A stretch of 64,000 bases of DNA. Origin: Acidobacteriota bacterium. GTDB lineage: Bacteria; Acidobacteriota; Thermoanaerobaculia; Multivoradales; JBCCEF01. The notes under the pieces are model-generated. The model was not told the DNA's origin and did no database searches. It saw only the letters and a list, made by a program, of their open reading frames with translations. How positions within the stretch are numbered: the first letter of the stretch is position 1; every line of letters starts with the position of its first letter. Positions 49,621 through 58,126 of the stretch are shown one piece after another. The position numbers were made by a program, and so were the translations under genes. The stretch covers positions 1-64,000 of the forward strand of contig JBCCEF010000009.1 of assembly GCA_039030395.1 (NCBI GenBank), read 5' to 3'.

Positions 49621-50180
49621 CTACGGAATCACTGCTGACCAAGCTGTGGTGTCACCTGCTTCGAACCCGTCGAAAAAGACAGGCACTCCAAAATCCCAAT
49701 CGGTGTCTGGATCGATGTCGACCCGGAGCCGTGTGAATCCAAGTCCAGGCTTCAGGGTTTGATGCCGATTGGTGAGGGTGGCTGCGCGAACGAGTTCTCA
49801 TATTCGGACAAGCAAGCTCCGAGCTGGCCGGGACCCAGAAAGAAATCGCTCAACCGAACGAGAACGTCGGCTGCGGAGCAGTCGGTCTCAAAGACCTGCA
49901 CGACGGTGTAGTCATCCGCATTTCCAGCGATATGATCGGATCCCGTCATTCCCATTCGGACCATATTGACGTCGTCGGCAGCCAGGCCCACACACCACAT
50001 ACCCGGCTCCAAGAACGAGTACATCACCGCCTGGGTATCGGAGAAGCCGAGGGCGTCAGCCACACCTCGGTTGGCGCTGGCAATGTAGTTTTGGCCCACT
50101 GGCAAGCTGCCATCGTTCCTGGAGAACGTATTCTGATCGATCACCGTCCCGTCGATGACAAACGGATTGTTATCGGCCAT
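49621..50180 (-). pseudogene. exported tagged protein, 5'-truncated and frameshifted
   Basis: The first frame (from about 50180) reads QNYIASANRGVADALGFSDT, VMYSFLEPGMWCVGLAADDV and VVQVFETDCSAADVLVRLSD, then stops at 49752. The second frame, shifted by one base near 49755, continues TLKPGLGFTRLRVDIDPDTD, WDFGVPVFFDGFEAGDTTAW and SAVIP, stop at 49621. The end is the same F-x-DGFE-x-GDT tag as in the beta-helix protein. There is no signal peptide, so the 5' end is missing too. The 5' boundary coincides with the palindromic repeat at 50194. Confidence 0.65.
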
Positions 50181-50193
50181 CCACCCCGGCCCA

Positions 50194-50270
50194 GTGCCAC
50201 CCGAACGACCGACGGCGCGCCTCAGAACAAAATTCCGTTATCTCAACAGATCTGAAATTCAGGTAGCACC
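50194..50270. repeat. palindromic intergenic element, degenerate copy
   Basis: GTGCCACCCGAA (50194-50205) and ATTCAGGTAGCACC (50257-50270) enclose text that lines up with the inside of the 42238-42316 element (CGACCGACGGCGCGCC; TCTCAACAGATCTGAA). It borders the truncated tagged-protein gene. Confidence 0.65.
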
Positions 50271-50379
50271 CTCGTGGCTTGCACCTGGTTGCGGTGAGCA
50301 GCGCCGCATTTTCGCGCCGCCGCCAAATTGATTGCCCAAACTCTCGAGAAATGTGGAGCCAAACTCCATCGAATCAGGA

Positions 50380-50520
50380 ATGTTCTTACATTACTATTTT
50401 TATAAAAAAATAATAAAATATTTTGAACTTGGAAGAATCTCCGCGGGGTGATTTTCTGACCGATCTCCGCAAGCATTTAATGCACAACAATACATATTTT
50501 CATATTACTCAATAGCATTT
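50380..50520. other. AT-rich island
   Basis: About 140 bp rich in A and T (for example TTTTTATAAAAAAATAATAA followed by AATATTTTGAA), in strong contrast to the surrounding GC-rich sequence. No gene. It could be a promoter/enhancer region, a foreign-DNA scar or a site for nucleoid proteins. Confidence 0.6.
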
Positions 50521-50539
50521 AATAATGCAAAGAGTGGGC

Positions 50540-51382
50540 TCAATATCTCGTAATTCGCCGATGTTCCCCCACAGGAATACCCCTCCGGACCTCCTCAGCC
50601 TTCCCCAAGTCTACCTCTGCCAGCGCCAACCCCGGTCCATCCGGCGCATCCGCCACCACCTGCCCCCAGGGGTCCACAAGGCAGGCATGCCCGAAGCTCT
50701 CTCGCAGGCCCTTGTCATCGTGCTCGCCGTGCTGGGCCGGGGCGAGGACCCAGCATTGGGTTTCGATCGCCCGCGCTCGCAGTAGCGGCAGCCAGTGGGC
50801 GCGGCCGGTGGTGAGGGTGAAGGCGGCTGGGACGGTGAGGAGGTGGGCGCCTTGGTCGACGAGGCGACGGTAGAGCTCAGGGAACCTCAGGTCGTAGCAA
50901 ACCGACAAGCCGAAGGTGCCGAGGTCGGTGGGAACCGTCACGGACTCAGTGCCGGGTTCGACGGTGTCGGATTCGCGGAAGGTGACGGCGGCAGAAAGCT
51001 CGACGTCGAACAGGTGGATCTTGCGGTAGACGGCGAGGCGCTGGCCTTGAGGGTCGAAGAGGACGGAGGTGTTGTAGCACTTGCCCGGCGCGGGGGCCTT
51101 TTCGGCGAAAGAGCCGAGGAGAAGGTGAATACCGTGCCGGGCCGCCAGGTTTGCGAATCGGCCGCAAGTGGGGCCGTCGAGGTCTTCGGCCAGACGGACT
51201 TTCTCGTGGTGGGGACCGAGGTAGGGGGTGTTCTCTGGCGTTCCGATCCAGCGGGCGCCGTAGCCGGCGGCGCGGTCGATGAGTTCTTTGGCCTGGCGCC
51301 AGTTGCCTTCGGCGTCGGAACCGGAGTTCATCTGGACGACGGCGGCGAGGTACGGAGTTGGATCCACGGTCGATTCACTCAT
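50540..51382 (-). CDS. nitrilase-superfamily amidase (Nit/deaminated-glutathione-amidase type)
   Basis: 280 residues. The catalytic triad is visible: Glu in IGTPENTPYLG, Lys in AVYRKIHLFDVEL and Cys in LSVCYDLRFPELYRRL. The ATHGHWLPLLRARAIE-type segment (RAHWLPLLRARAIETQCWVL) is also typical. Members hydrolyse deaminated glutathione and similar omega-amides in the cytosol. Its ATG overlaps the stop of the displaced permease fragment (ATGAGTGA), which shows that it was once coupled to the intact LolC/E-type gene. Confidence 0.92.
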   Translation of the reverse strand: MSESTVDPTPYLAAVVQMNSGSDAEGNWRQAKELIDRAAGYGARWIGTPENTPYLGPHHEKVRLAEDLDGPTCGRFANLAARHGIHLLLGSFAEKAPAPGKCYNTSVLFDPQGQRLAVYRKIHLFDVELSAAVTFRESDTVEPGTESVTVPTDLGTFGLSVCYDLRFPELYRRLVDQGAHLLTVPAAFTLTTGRAHWLPLLRARAIETQCWVLAPAQHGEHDDKGLRESFGHACLVDPWGQVVADAPDGPGLALAEVDLGKAEEVRRGIPVGEHRRITRY

Positions 51383-51545
51383 AGCTTAGGGCCTCGGCGG
51401 GGTCGATCTTGGCGGCTCGCCAGGCGGGCCGAGCGCAGGCCAGGAGGTTGACGCCGAGGGCAAAGACGACGATGGCGAGGAGGTCGCTCGGGCGCACCCG
51501 GAAGGGCACCGATGAGATGAAGTAGATGTTCGCCACCTCGGGATC
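51375..51545 (-). pseudogene. displaced 3' end of the LolC/E-type permease gene (direct repeat, left copy)
   Basis: 51377-51545 repeats 54642-54810 over 169 bp without gaps; I count 9 differences (about 95% identity). It encodes DPEVANIYFISSVPFRVRPS, DLLAIVVFALGVNLLACARP and AWRAAKIDPAEALSYE. It has no start of its own and is joined to unrelated sequence at 51546. The stop codon overlaps the amidase start. Confidence 0.85.
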
Positions 51546-51547
51546 CA

Positions 51548-53177
51548 TCAGGGACCACTCCAACTCCGAGCGTTTTGAGCCTTGGACCGTTGGCCAGGCC
51601 TACGATTATCGAGCACGCACATAGTTCCGTGGGTCGGCGACTGCACCGTGGTTGTCCACAAACCTGTTCCTCCGCTCTCGAATCCATCGACGAAGATCGT
51701 CGAACCAACGACCGGCAGCATCGGACAGTCGCCACCATCGTTAGCCAACGTGGCAAGGCGAGACAAGACAATACTCCTGGAGTTCGAGATAAGGTACGAC
51801 GTCATTTCGTCGGAGAGATCATTTCGCTCCACGGTCTTGCGATCGAACATAGCGATGATCAGCCCAACTCGTTGAGGGGTACAATTCAGCCCGCACCGCA
51901 CCCACACGCTCGTCACCGACTGCGATGTGAGATCCAATCGAGCTAGCGCGATAGAGAAATCGCCATCACTCCGAGAAAACAGTACTGCATATGGAAACGA
52001 GTTATCTAGGCCTGTCAACACGCACGGCTGATCAAAAACAAAGTCACCACCATCACAGTACGGATCAATTGCAAGAACCTGCTGAGTCGCAAGATTCACC
52101 AGCTCAACTGAAAAATCTCCCGCCTGGTAATCGCCAAAGGGCTCAGCCTTCAGCCAATGAACATTCTCCACATTCAGAACATCAGAAATCCGGCCGTCGT
52201 AGGCCAGCTCGGCCTGGGTTGACGTTTTGATGATATCCGGCCATACAAATCCAGTACCAGTCATCCGACATCCGACCGTATCGGTTCTCTTGAGATGCCC
52301 CTTCCAGGCAAGGGGAAGGTACGGGTCAGCGTTGGGCCAAGGCAGCGGATCGGGTAGCGATTGACCATTGTGGCAAAACTCAAGTGGTCTCAGTAGTGTC
52401 GAGAGTTCTCCCGTCTTCAAAGGATCCACGGAATCAACAACCTCAACCGTACTGATGACCGGACTACCGGCCCAGCGCTCTGTGAACATGAGGTTGTTCG
52501 AACCGGAGATCGAGCAATGCGCACCGCCTGACTGCGTCGAGTTGGGGTTTCGGCAGTTTGGCGTATCTGCTGCGAACCGCACAAGGGACTGCACCATATC
52601 CCCGATCGCATCAAGGACTAGTTGGGTGTTGGGATGTGCAGCATCGAACACTTGATCCACCGAATAGCCGCCACTAGGTCCCTGAGATGTCAGCCAAGTG
52701 CGATGGTCCAGCCCGGAAACGTAGCGAGAAATAGGTGTGATTCCTTGGCGAGGAGCGGGCTCCCCCGGATTCTGCAGCCAGGCGTAGCCAAGAAGGCGGT
52801 CAAGGGAATGACCTGTCTCAGCCGTCACTGGACTGTCCATTGAATCAGTACCCGAACTCAAGCGATAAAAAGGGTCACTATCGGCAGTAGACTGATTTCC
52901 GATGTACCACGTTTCGAGATTCGAAGTCGAGAAACCCGACGCCTCGACAGGAACTGTCGTTGAGTCACCGCCATCATCCTCAAAAGTCAAGCGAACAAGC
53001 TTGATCATCACCCAGGCTCCAGTCATACTCGCAGGCACCACTGCCAAGACCCTGAAGCATGGGGTCGGCGACACTCAAGGACGTCTCCGGCAGGGACGGC
53101 TCAGTATACTCCTGCGCCCTAACCGCACCTGGAGAGAATAGTGAAAGTAAAGCCATCGAGGCGATCAACAATCTCAT
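51548..53177 (-). pseudogene. secreted protein with F-x-DGFESGG tag, split by a frameshift
   Basis: ATG 53177 follows AAGGAG and opens a signal peptide (MRLLIASMALLSLFSPGAVR AQ in two parts), then a mature start that hits a stop near 52980. A second frame overlapping there continues KLVRLTFEDDGGDSTTVPVE for ~480 residues, including NLMFTERWAGSPVISTVEVV, ending TIFVDGFESGGTGLWTTTVQ plus ~30 residues. One missing or extra base near 52990-53005 would join the two. The tag is not at the extreme C-terminus here; the natural stop may have been lost at the repeat junction. No enzyme family recognised. Composition is visibly less GC-rich than the flanks. Confidence 0.6.
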
Positions 53178-53202
53178 TTCGACTCCTTCTCGCAAGTCGT
53201 CG

Positions 53203-54540
53203 TCATTGGGCTAAGCGAGTTCCGCCAAGTTCTCTCACCAGGACATCCGCCACTTTCCTGGCAACGATCTCATTCCCCAACTCGTTGAAGTGGCAGCAGC
53301 TATCCACATACACCGACTCTCTTGTCTCTGAAAAAGCCTGAGTGAGATCATGGAAGGAAACACCCTCCTCGGCCAACTCGGCTCCAAGTCTTCTCAGCGT
53401 TCCATAGCCCTGCTCGGCTGGCGCTCGATAGGGATTGCGCGAGTCGATAGCGACCTCGAGCTCTCGTCGAGAAAACGTCTTGGATCCTGGAACGTACTGA
53501 TTGGGCTGCAAGAAATGAAAGTACTTTACGCCCTCTGATTTCGCCAAAGCGTCCATCAACCGAGAGCACATCTGCCAGTACTGGGCGGAACTGCGCATCA
53601 TCTCGTGCTCGCCTTTGTTCGGGAAATCCGGGCCACGCGCAACATATTCATTCTCATCCAGTTCGAGTTCAGCAACTCTCCGATTGAGTTCGAACTGGTG
53701 CCGCTGGAGATTCCGGTCTCGCCAGAGCCATAGGACGTTGAACGTAGGAGACCAGCGCAGTAAGGATCCAGCGCCCCAGCGAGCACGATCCCCACGAAGG
53801 CCTTCCAAATAAGACGATTCGCCAGAAAGTCGCAGAAGTTTCGGGTCGGGGACACTCTGCACTCGGTGCTCCCAGGCCCGCGGAAAGAAAGGGTAGGTAC
53901 CGGATGGCATATTCTCTGCCACCGGCAACACGATGTCGTTGAATCCGTCGAGATTCACGACAACATCCGGCGCCTCGCCGAGGCTCATGAGCCACGCCAG
54001 CGTCATCAACTGTTGTGGCTGCTTATAGCCAGCATGCGCCCGACTTTCGATCACGACTTCGCGTTCGAGGGCCTTCGAAAGGACATCTTCGATGATCTCT
54101 CCGCCGTGGAATCCAAAGCCGAACGCAACCGAACCACCGAAGATCCCGACCCTCAGTGCATCGCTGGCGGGGGCCGCTGCCGCCTGTCGGCGGTGGAAGA
54201 AGCCCCAGCCACCCACAACCAACGGTGAGCTTCGCCGACTCTCAAGGGCATTGAATTCAGGGGTATAGACATAGCCCAGAAACGGATGGATGACTTGACC
54301 TTCAAATCGGGCCGGAACGGCAACAGGAACGCCCTCTTCCTTGACCTCATCAGCAAAGCCCCCGCTCTCTGAGCCCGCCGACACACGGAGTTCGTCTACT
54401 CGGTTGTAGGCAAACCAGCGACCATCGATCGCGTACCACGCGACCATGCTCCCGACTTCAAGGAGCGCCCAAGTAAAGATCAGCCAAGCAACGATCGTAA
54501 TAAACCGAAACCCCTTTCGATGGTTCTGCCCAGCGCTCAT
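53203..54540 (-). CDS. membrane-anchored SGNH/GDSL-type hydrolase
   Basis: 445 residues. One N-terminal helix (FRFITIVAWLIFTWALLEVG) anchors an outside domain. VGIFGGSVAFGFGFHGGEII is block I with the catalytic Ser (G-G-S), VVVNLDGFNDIVLP is block III with G-x-N-D, and YVDSCCHFNELGNEIVARKV holds the D-x-x-H pair (block V). These are the residues of GDSL/SGNH esterases, which act on acyl groups of lipids or polysaccharides. Second gene of the insert between the amidase and the permease. Confidence 0.8.
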   Translation of the reverse strand: MSAGQNHRKGFRFITIVAWLIFTWALLEVGSMVAWYAIDGRWFAYNRVDELRVSAGSESGGFADEVKEEGVPVAVPARFEGQVIHPFLGYVYTPEFNALESRRSSPLVVGGWGFFHRRQAAAAPASDALRVGIFGGSVAFGFGFHGGEIIEDVLSKALEREVVIESRAHAGYKQPQQLMTLAWLMSLGEAPDVVVNLDGFNDIVLPVAENMPSGTYPFFPRAWEHRVQSVPDPKLLRLSGESSYLEGLRGDRARWGAGSLLRWSPTFNVLWLWRDRNLQRHQFELNRRVAELELDENEYVARGPDFPNKGEHEMMRSSAQYWQMCSRLMDALAKSEGVKYFHFLQPNQYVPGSKTFSRRELEVAIDSRNPYRAPAEQGYGTLRRLGAELAEEGVSFHDLTQAFSETRESVYVDSCCHFNELGNEIVARKVADVLVRELGGTRLAQ

Positions 54541-54639
54541 CGTGCCCCCGTGTGAAGCCGAAGGCGGGCGCCTCGCGGGGCGCCCCTACGGATCCGAGGA
54601 CGGCTTTTGATGGCCGCCGCACGGATGGAGGAGATCATC

Positions 54640-55947
54640 CTACTCATAGCGTAGGGCGTCGGCGGGGTCGATCTTGGCGGCTCGCCAGGCGGGTAGTGCG
54701 CAGGCCAGGAGGTTGACGCCGAGGGCGAAGACGATGATGGCGAGGAGGTCGCTCGGGCGCACCCGGAAGGGCACCGACGAGATGAAGTAAATGTTCGCCA
54801 CCTCGGGATCGAATCGGATCAGCTCCCAGCGGGTCAGCACCCAGCACACCACGGTGCCGACGAGCACGCCGAGAAAAACGCCGACGGTGCCCAGCACCGA
54901 ACCGTAGGCGAGGAAGATCGTGCGCAGGCCGGCTTTGGGCAGGCCTAGGGCGCCAAGCACGCCGAGCTGCCGCATGCGGTCCCGCACCAACACCACCAGG
55001 GTGGAGGCGACGTTGAAGGTGGAAACGAGAACGATCAACCCGAGCACCAGAAAGAGCGCCCGCTGCTGGCCTTCAAGGGCGGTAAACAGATCGCGGTTGA
55101 GGTGTCGCCAGTCGCTGACCAGAAAGTCCGGCCCGAGCACCTCTTTGGCCCGCTCCACCACCGGGCCGGAGAGGGCCGGATCTTCGAGGGTCACTTCCCA
55201 CAGATCGACGGAGCCGCCGGTGGAGGGCAGGATCTCCCGCGCAACCAGCACCCAGGAGGCGTCGAACTCGGCGTAGCCGACGGTGAAGGTGTCGGTCACT
55301 CGGAGGGAGTGGTAGCGGAAGCGCGGCCGGCCGTTTTCGAAGCCGAGCACCACCAGCCGCAGGCGGTCGCCCTCGGACACCAACAGGCGGCGGGCGAGTT
55401 CGCTGCCGAGGACGGCTCCGGCGGCGCCGTCGGAGCCGATTTCGAGCTGCTCGGCGGTAGCGGCGAGTTGACCGCCGCCGGGATCGATGCCGCGAAGCGT
55501 CACCTCCACCCCCTGGCGGCGGCCGTTGCCGTCGAAGTTTGCATCGCCGCTGCCTTCGGCCTGCGGCACCGGGCCGGCGGCGGAAAGGGTGCCCTGGGCA
55601 AAGGCCACCCGGCCGACGGCCAGCACTCCGGGTAGGGATTCGAGCGCCTGCAGCGCCTCCGGCGGCGGGCTGCCCCGTCCGGGAAGGAGGGATTGCACCA
55701 TCACCGGCGCGTTGCCTTCGATCAGCTTGCGGCGGAGATCTTCGCGGTAGCCGGTCATCAAGGCCATGGCGATGACCATGGCGAGCACCCCGAGGGCGGT
55801 GGCGGCGAGGGCGACCCGGGCGGTGCCGTCGAGCAGCCGGCTGCGGCGGCCGCGCAGAAAGCGCCAGGCGATCACCCAGCCGATAGGGCCGGAGAGCGGC
55901 GGGCGGCCGGAGTCCGGCTCGATTGCGGTCTGTGGGGCTTCGGTCAT
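54640..55947 (-). CDS. LolC/LolE-type lipoprotein-releasing ABC permease
   Basis: 435 residues from ATG 55947 (TGATG overlap with carA; GTG 55950 is an alternative). Four helices: an N-terminal one (ALAATALGVLAMVIAMALMT) after RGRRSRLLDGTARV, then a ~200-residue periplasmic domain, then QQRALFLVLGLIVLVSTFNV, LGTVGVFLGVLVGTVVCWVL and LLAIIVFALGVNLLACALPA. It ends RAAKIDPADALRYE, the MacB/LolCE C-terminal motif. Extracts lipoproteins from the inner membrane with LolD; no ATPase gene is adjacent. The last 169 bp are duplicated at 51377. Confidence 0.88.
   Translation of the reverse strand: MTEAPQTAIEPDSGRPPLSGPIGWVIAWRFLRGRRSRLLDGTARVALAATALGVLAMVIAMALMTGYREDLRRKLIEGNAPVMVQSLLPGRGSPPPEALQALESLPGVLAVGRVAFAQGTLSAAGPVPQAEGSGDANFDGNGRRQGVEVTLRGIDPGGGQLAATAEQLEIGSDGAAGAVLGSELARRLLVSEGDRLRLVVLGFENGRPRFRYHSLRVTDTFTVGYAEFDASWVLVAREILPSTGGSVDLWEVTLEDPALSGPVVERAKEVLGPDFLVSDWRHLNRDLFTALEGQQRALFLVLGLIVLVSTFNVASTLVVLVRDRMRQLGVLGALGLPKAGLRTIFLAYGSVLGTVGVFLGVLVGTVVCWVLTRWELIRFDPEVANIYFISSVPFRVRPSDLLAIIVFALGVNLLACALPAWRAAKIDPADALRYE
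54642..54810 (-). repeat. 169-bp direct repeat, right copy (inside the permease 3' end)
   Basis: Pairs with 51377-51545. The 3096 bp between the two copies (51546-54641) hold the frameshifted secreted-protein gene and the SGNH hydrolase, and are less GC-rich. No integrase or transposase is present inside. Confidence 0.85.
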
Positions 55948-57041
55948 CACCCGGTGTGGGCGAGGAAGCGGTCGAAGAGTTCGGCCGACTCGTGCGGCCC
56001 CGGCGCCGCCTCCGGATGGTATTGAACGGCGAAGATCGGCCGATCGCCGACCTGGAAGCCTTCGACGGTGCCGTCGTTCAGGTTGCGCTGGGTCACCCGG
56101 ACGGTGTCCGGCAAAGAGTCCGGATCGAGGGCGAAGCCGTGGTTTTGGCTAGTGATGGCGACGCGGCCGGTGTCGACGTCGTGCACCGGCTGGTTGCCGC
56201 CGTGGTGCCCGAACTTGAGCTTGAAGGTCCTGCCGCCGAGGGCGAGGCCGAGGAGCTGATGGCCGAGACAAATGCCGAGAACCGGCAGGTCGGTCTTCGA
56301 GTCGAGTAGTTGTCGAAGATTGTCGACGATCTCGGTCAGCGGCTCCGGGTCGCCGGGGCCGTTGGACAGCACCACCCCATCGACCTCCAGTTCGGCGCAG
56401 CGGGAGGCCGGCGTGCGGGCCGGCAATACCGTCAAGCGAGTGCCGCGCTCGACCAGCGACCGCAGGATGTTCTTCTTGACCCCGAAGTCGTACACAGCGA
56501 GATGCCGGCGCGCCTCGCCTTCTGGCGCCCATTCCCAGGGCTCGGAACAGGTGACTTCGTCCACCAGGGCGCGGCCTTCCATGGTGGGAAAGGCGGAGAG
56601 TTCTGCGCGCAGGGCGTCGAGATCCGTTCGCTCGGTGGTGAGCACCCCGCGCATGGCGCCGTGCTCCCGCAACTGCCGCACCACCGCCCGGGTGTCAAGG
56701 CCGGAGAGGGCCGGCACGTCCCAGCGCTCAAGATAGTCCGGCAACGCTTCTTCGCTGGAAGTGCCCGAGGGCACGCCGGTCATGCGCCGGGCCACGAAGC
56801 CTTCGGCCCAGGGGCGGCCGGACTCGGCGGTGTCTGCGAGCACGCCGTAGTTGCCGATGTGCGGTTGGGTCATCACCACGATCTGCCCGCGGTAGGAGGG
56901 GTCCGTGAGGATCTCCTGGTAGCCGGTCATCGAGGTATTGAACACCACTTCTCCGAAGCGAGTGCCCGGCGACACGCGCCGGCCGCGAAACAGAGATCCA
57001 TCTTCGAGCAGTAGAAGGCCTTCGGTGGGTACCGGTCGCAT
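55947..57041 (-). CDS. carA: carbamoyl-phosphate synthase small subunit
   Basis: 364 residues, normal length. The N-terminal half has [39 protein letters not shown] and HIGNYGV. The C-terminal glutaminase domain has the nucleophile in [16 protein letters not shown] and the His/Glu pair in [17 protein letters not shown]. It frees ammonia from glutamine for CarB, which is not in the window. Its stop overlaps the permease start. Confidence 0.97.
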   Translation of the reverse strand: MRPVPTEGLLLLEDGSLFRGRRVSPGTRFGEVVFNTSMTGYQEILTDPSYRGQIVVMTQPHIGNYGVLADTAESGRPWAEGFVARRMTGVPSGTSSEEALPDYLERWDVPALSGLDTRAVVRQLREHGAMRGVLTTERTDLDALRAELSAFPTMEGRALVDEVTCSEPWEWAPEGEARRHLAVYDFGVKKNILRSLVERGTRLTVLPARTPASRCAELEVDGVVLSNGPGDPEPLTEIVDNLRQLLDSKTDLPVLGICLGHQLLGLALGGRTFKLKFGHHGGNQPVHDVDTGRVAITSQNHGFALDPDSLPDTVRVTQRNLNDGTVEGFQVGDRPIFAVQYHPEAAPGPHESAELFDRFLAHTG

Positions 57042-57090
57042 GGGGAGCTCCAGGTCGGTGGGAGCGCCGGAAGCGCTTCCAAAGTCGCGC

Positions 57091-57096
57091 TATGAT
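57091..57096 (+). promoter_or_regulatory. candidate -10 box (TATGAT)
   Basis: TATGAT in the divergent space between carA and the gene at 57175, about 78 nt before that gene's start. No clear -35. Confidence 0.3.
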
Positions 57097-57174
57097 AGCA
57101 GTCGCCGGCGGCGTCTCGCGGCCTACCGAAGGCCGTTCCTCGCACCGCCGGAGACCTTCACGCCGGGAGATCTC

Positions 57175-57957
57175 ATGCCTCGCACGCTACGCCCTTTCGC
57201 TCTGTTCGCCGCCCTGAGCCTACTGATCGCCCTGCCCGCCGGGGCCTACACGATCTACCTGAAGGACGGCTCCAAGATCGAGGCGCGGGAAGCCTACGAG
57301 GTGATCGACGGCACCGCCTATTTCACCTACATCAACGGCACGCGAACCTTCATTGACGCATCGGAGATCGACGCCGAGCGCACCCGCATCGCCAATGAGC
57401 AGAACCTCGGCACAGCCCTGGTGCTGGAGGGTGGCAAGGTCCGAGAGTTAAAGAAGGACGAGCTCGGGCAAACGGAGCGCAAGCCCACTCTGGCGGACCT
57501 GATCAACCGGCGACGCGACCAACCGGACCGTCCGGCGCGAGGCTCCGCGGGTCCCGGCGCGGCCGACCGCGGTTCGATCACCGAAGGGGGCTATCGCGAT
57601 TTGGCGAATGCCGCCCGGCAGGGATTTTCCAACGCCGAACGCGATGCCAAAGTGTTGGAGCTGTTCCGGAGCCAGGGCCTCGCCACCACCCAGACCTATC
57701 AGGGCTCGAACCCGAGCAGCATCTTGGTGACGGTCGAAACGGCCGGCGAACCGCAGGTGTTTCGCGCTCTGGTGGTCGCCGCCAGCGCGCTACGCTCCGC
57801 GGCCCGCGATGGCGACCTGGAAACCTTGGAGCTGCTGATGAACACTCCCACCGGCGAGCGGGCGGGGCAGTTTGTGCTGACTCCGGAGATGGCTGACGAT
57901 CTACTCGACCAACGGGTCGACCCACCACTGTTTTTTCAGGCACACGTCCAGTTCTAG
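57175..57957 (+). CDS. exported protein of unknown function
   Basis: 260 residues from ATG 57175 (MPRTLRPFALFAALSLLIAL, signal peptide ending PAGA); the frame upstream lies antisense to carA and is not used. The mature protein starts YTIYLKDGSKIEAREAYEVI then GTAYFTYINGTRTFIDASEI, a small beta domain seen in exported proteins of Acidobacteria-type genomes as I recall. A charged linker rich in Arg, Asp and Gly follows, then a helical C-terminus (LETLELLMNTPTGERAGQFV). No catalytic motif. Stands alone. Confidence 0.7.
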   Translation: MPRTLRPFALFAALSLLIALPAGAYTIYLKDGSKIEAREAYEVIDGTAYFTYINGTRTFIDASEIDAERTRIANEQNLGTALVLEGGKVRELKKDELGQTERKPTLADLINRRRDQPDRPARGSAGPGAADRGSITEGGYRDLANAARQGFSNAERDAKVLELFRSQGLATTQTYQGSNPSSILVTVETAGEPQVFRALVVAASALRSAARDGDLETLELLMNTPTGERAGQFVLTPEMADDLLDQRVDPPLFFQAHVQF

Positions 57958-57966
57958 TTCTGCTGC

Positions 57967-58086
57967 GAAGGCGGATGTGCCCACATCTACGGCGTCGCTC
58001 GGCCCCTCCGCTCCTCGACGTACTACACGTACGCCTGCGGGGCTCGGGACTCGAGACTCCTTGTAGCTGCGGGCACCTCCACCTTC
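57967..58086. repeat. imperfect inverted repeat between convergent genes
   Basis: GAAGGCGGATGTGCCCACATCTAC in two parts (57967-57990; GAAGGCGGATGT, GCCCACATCTAC) is mirrored at 58063-58086 as GTAGCTGCGGGC, ACCTCCACCTTC: 20 of 24 bases pair. Inside is a smaller palindrome CGTAC-TACAC-GTACG near 58019-58033. Only one copy is seen in this window. Possible bidirectional terminator or a dispersed element. Confidence 0.5.
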
Positions 58087-58126
58087 TCGCGACGAACTAA
58101 TCGGGCTCGAAGAACCGGTTCGGCTG

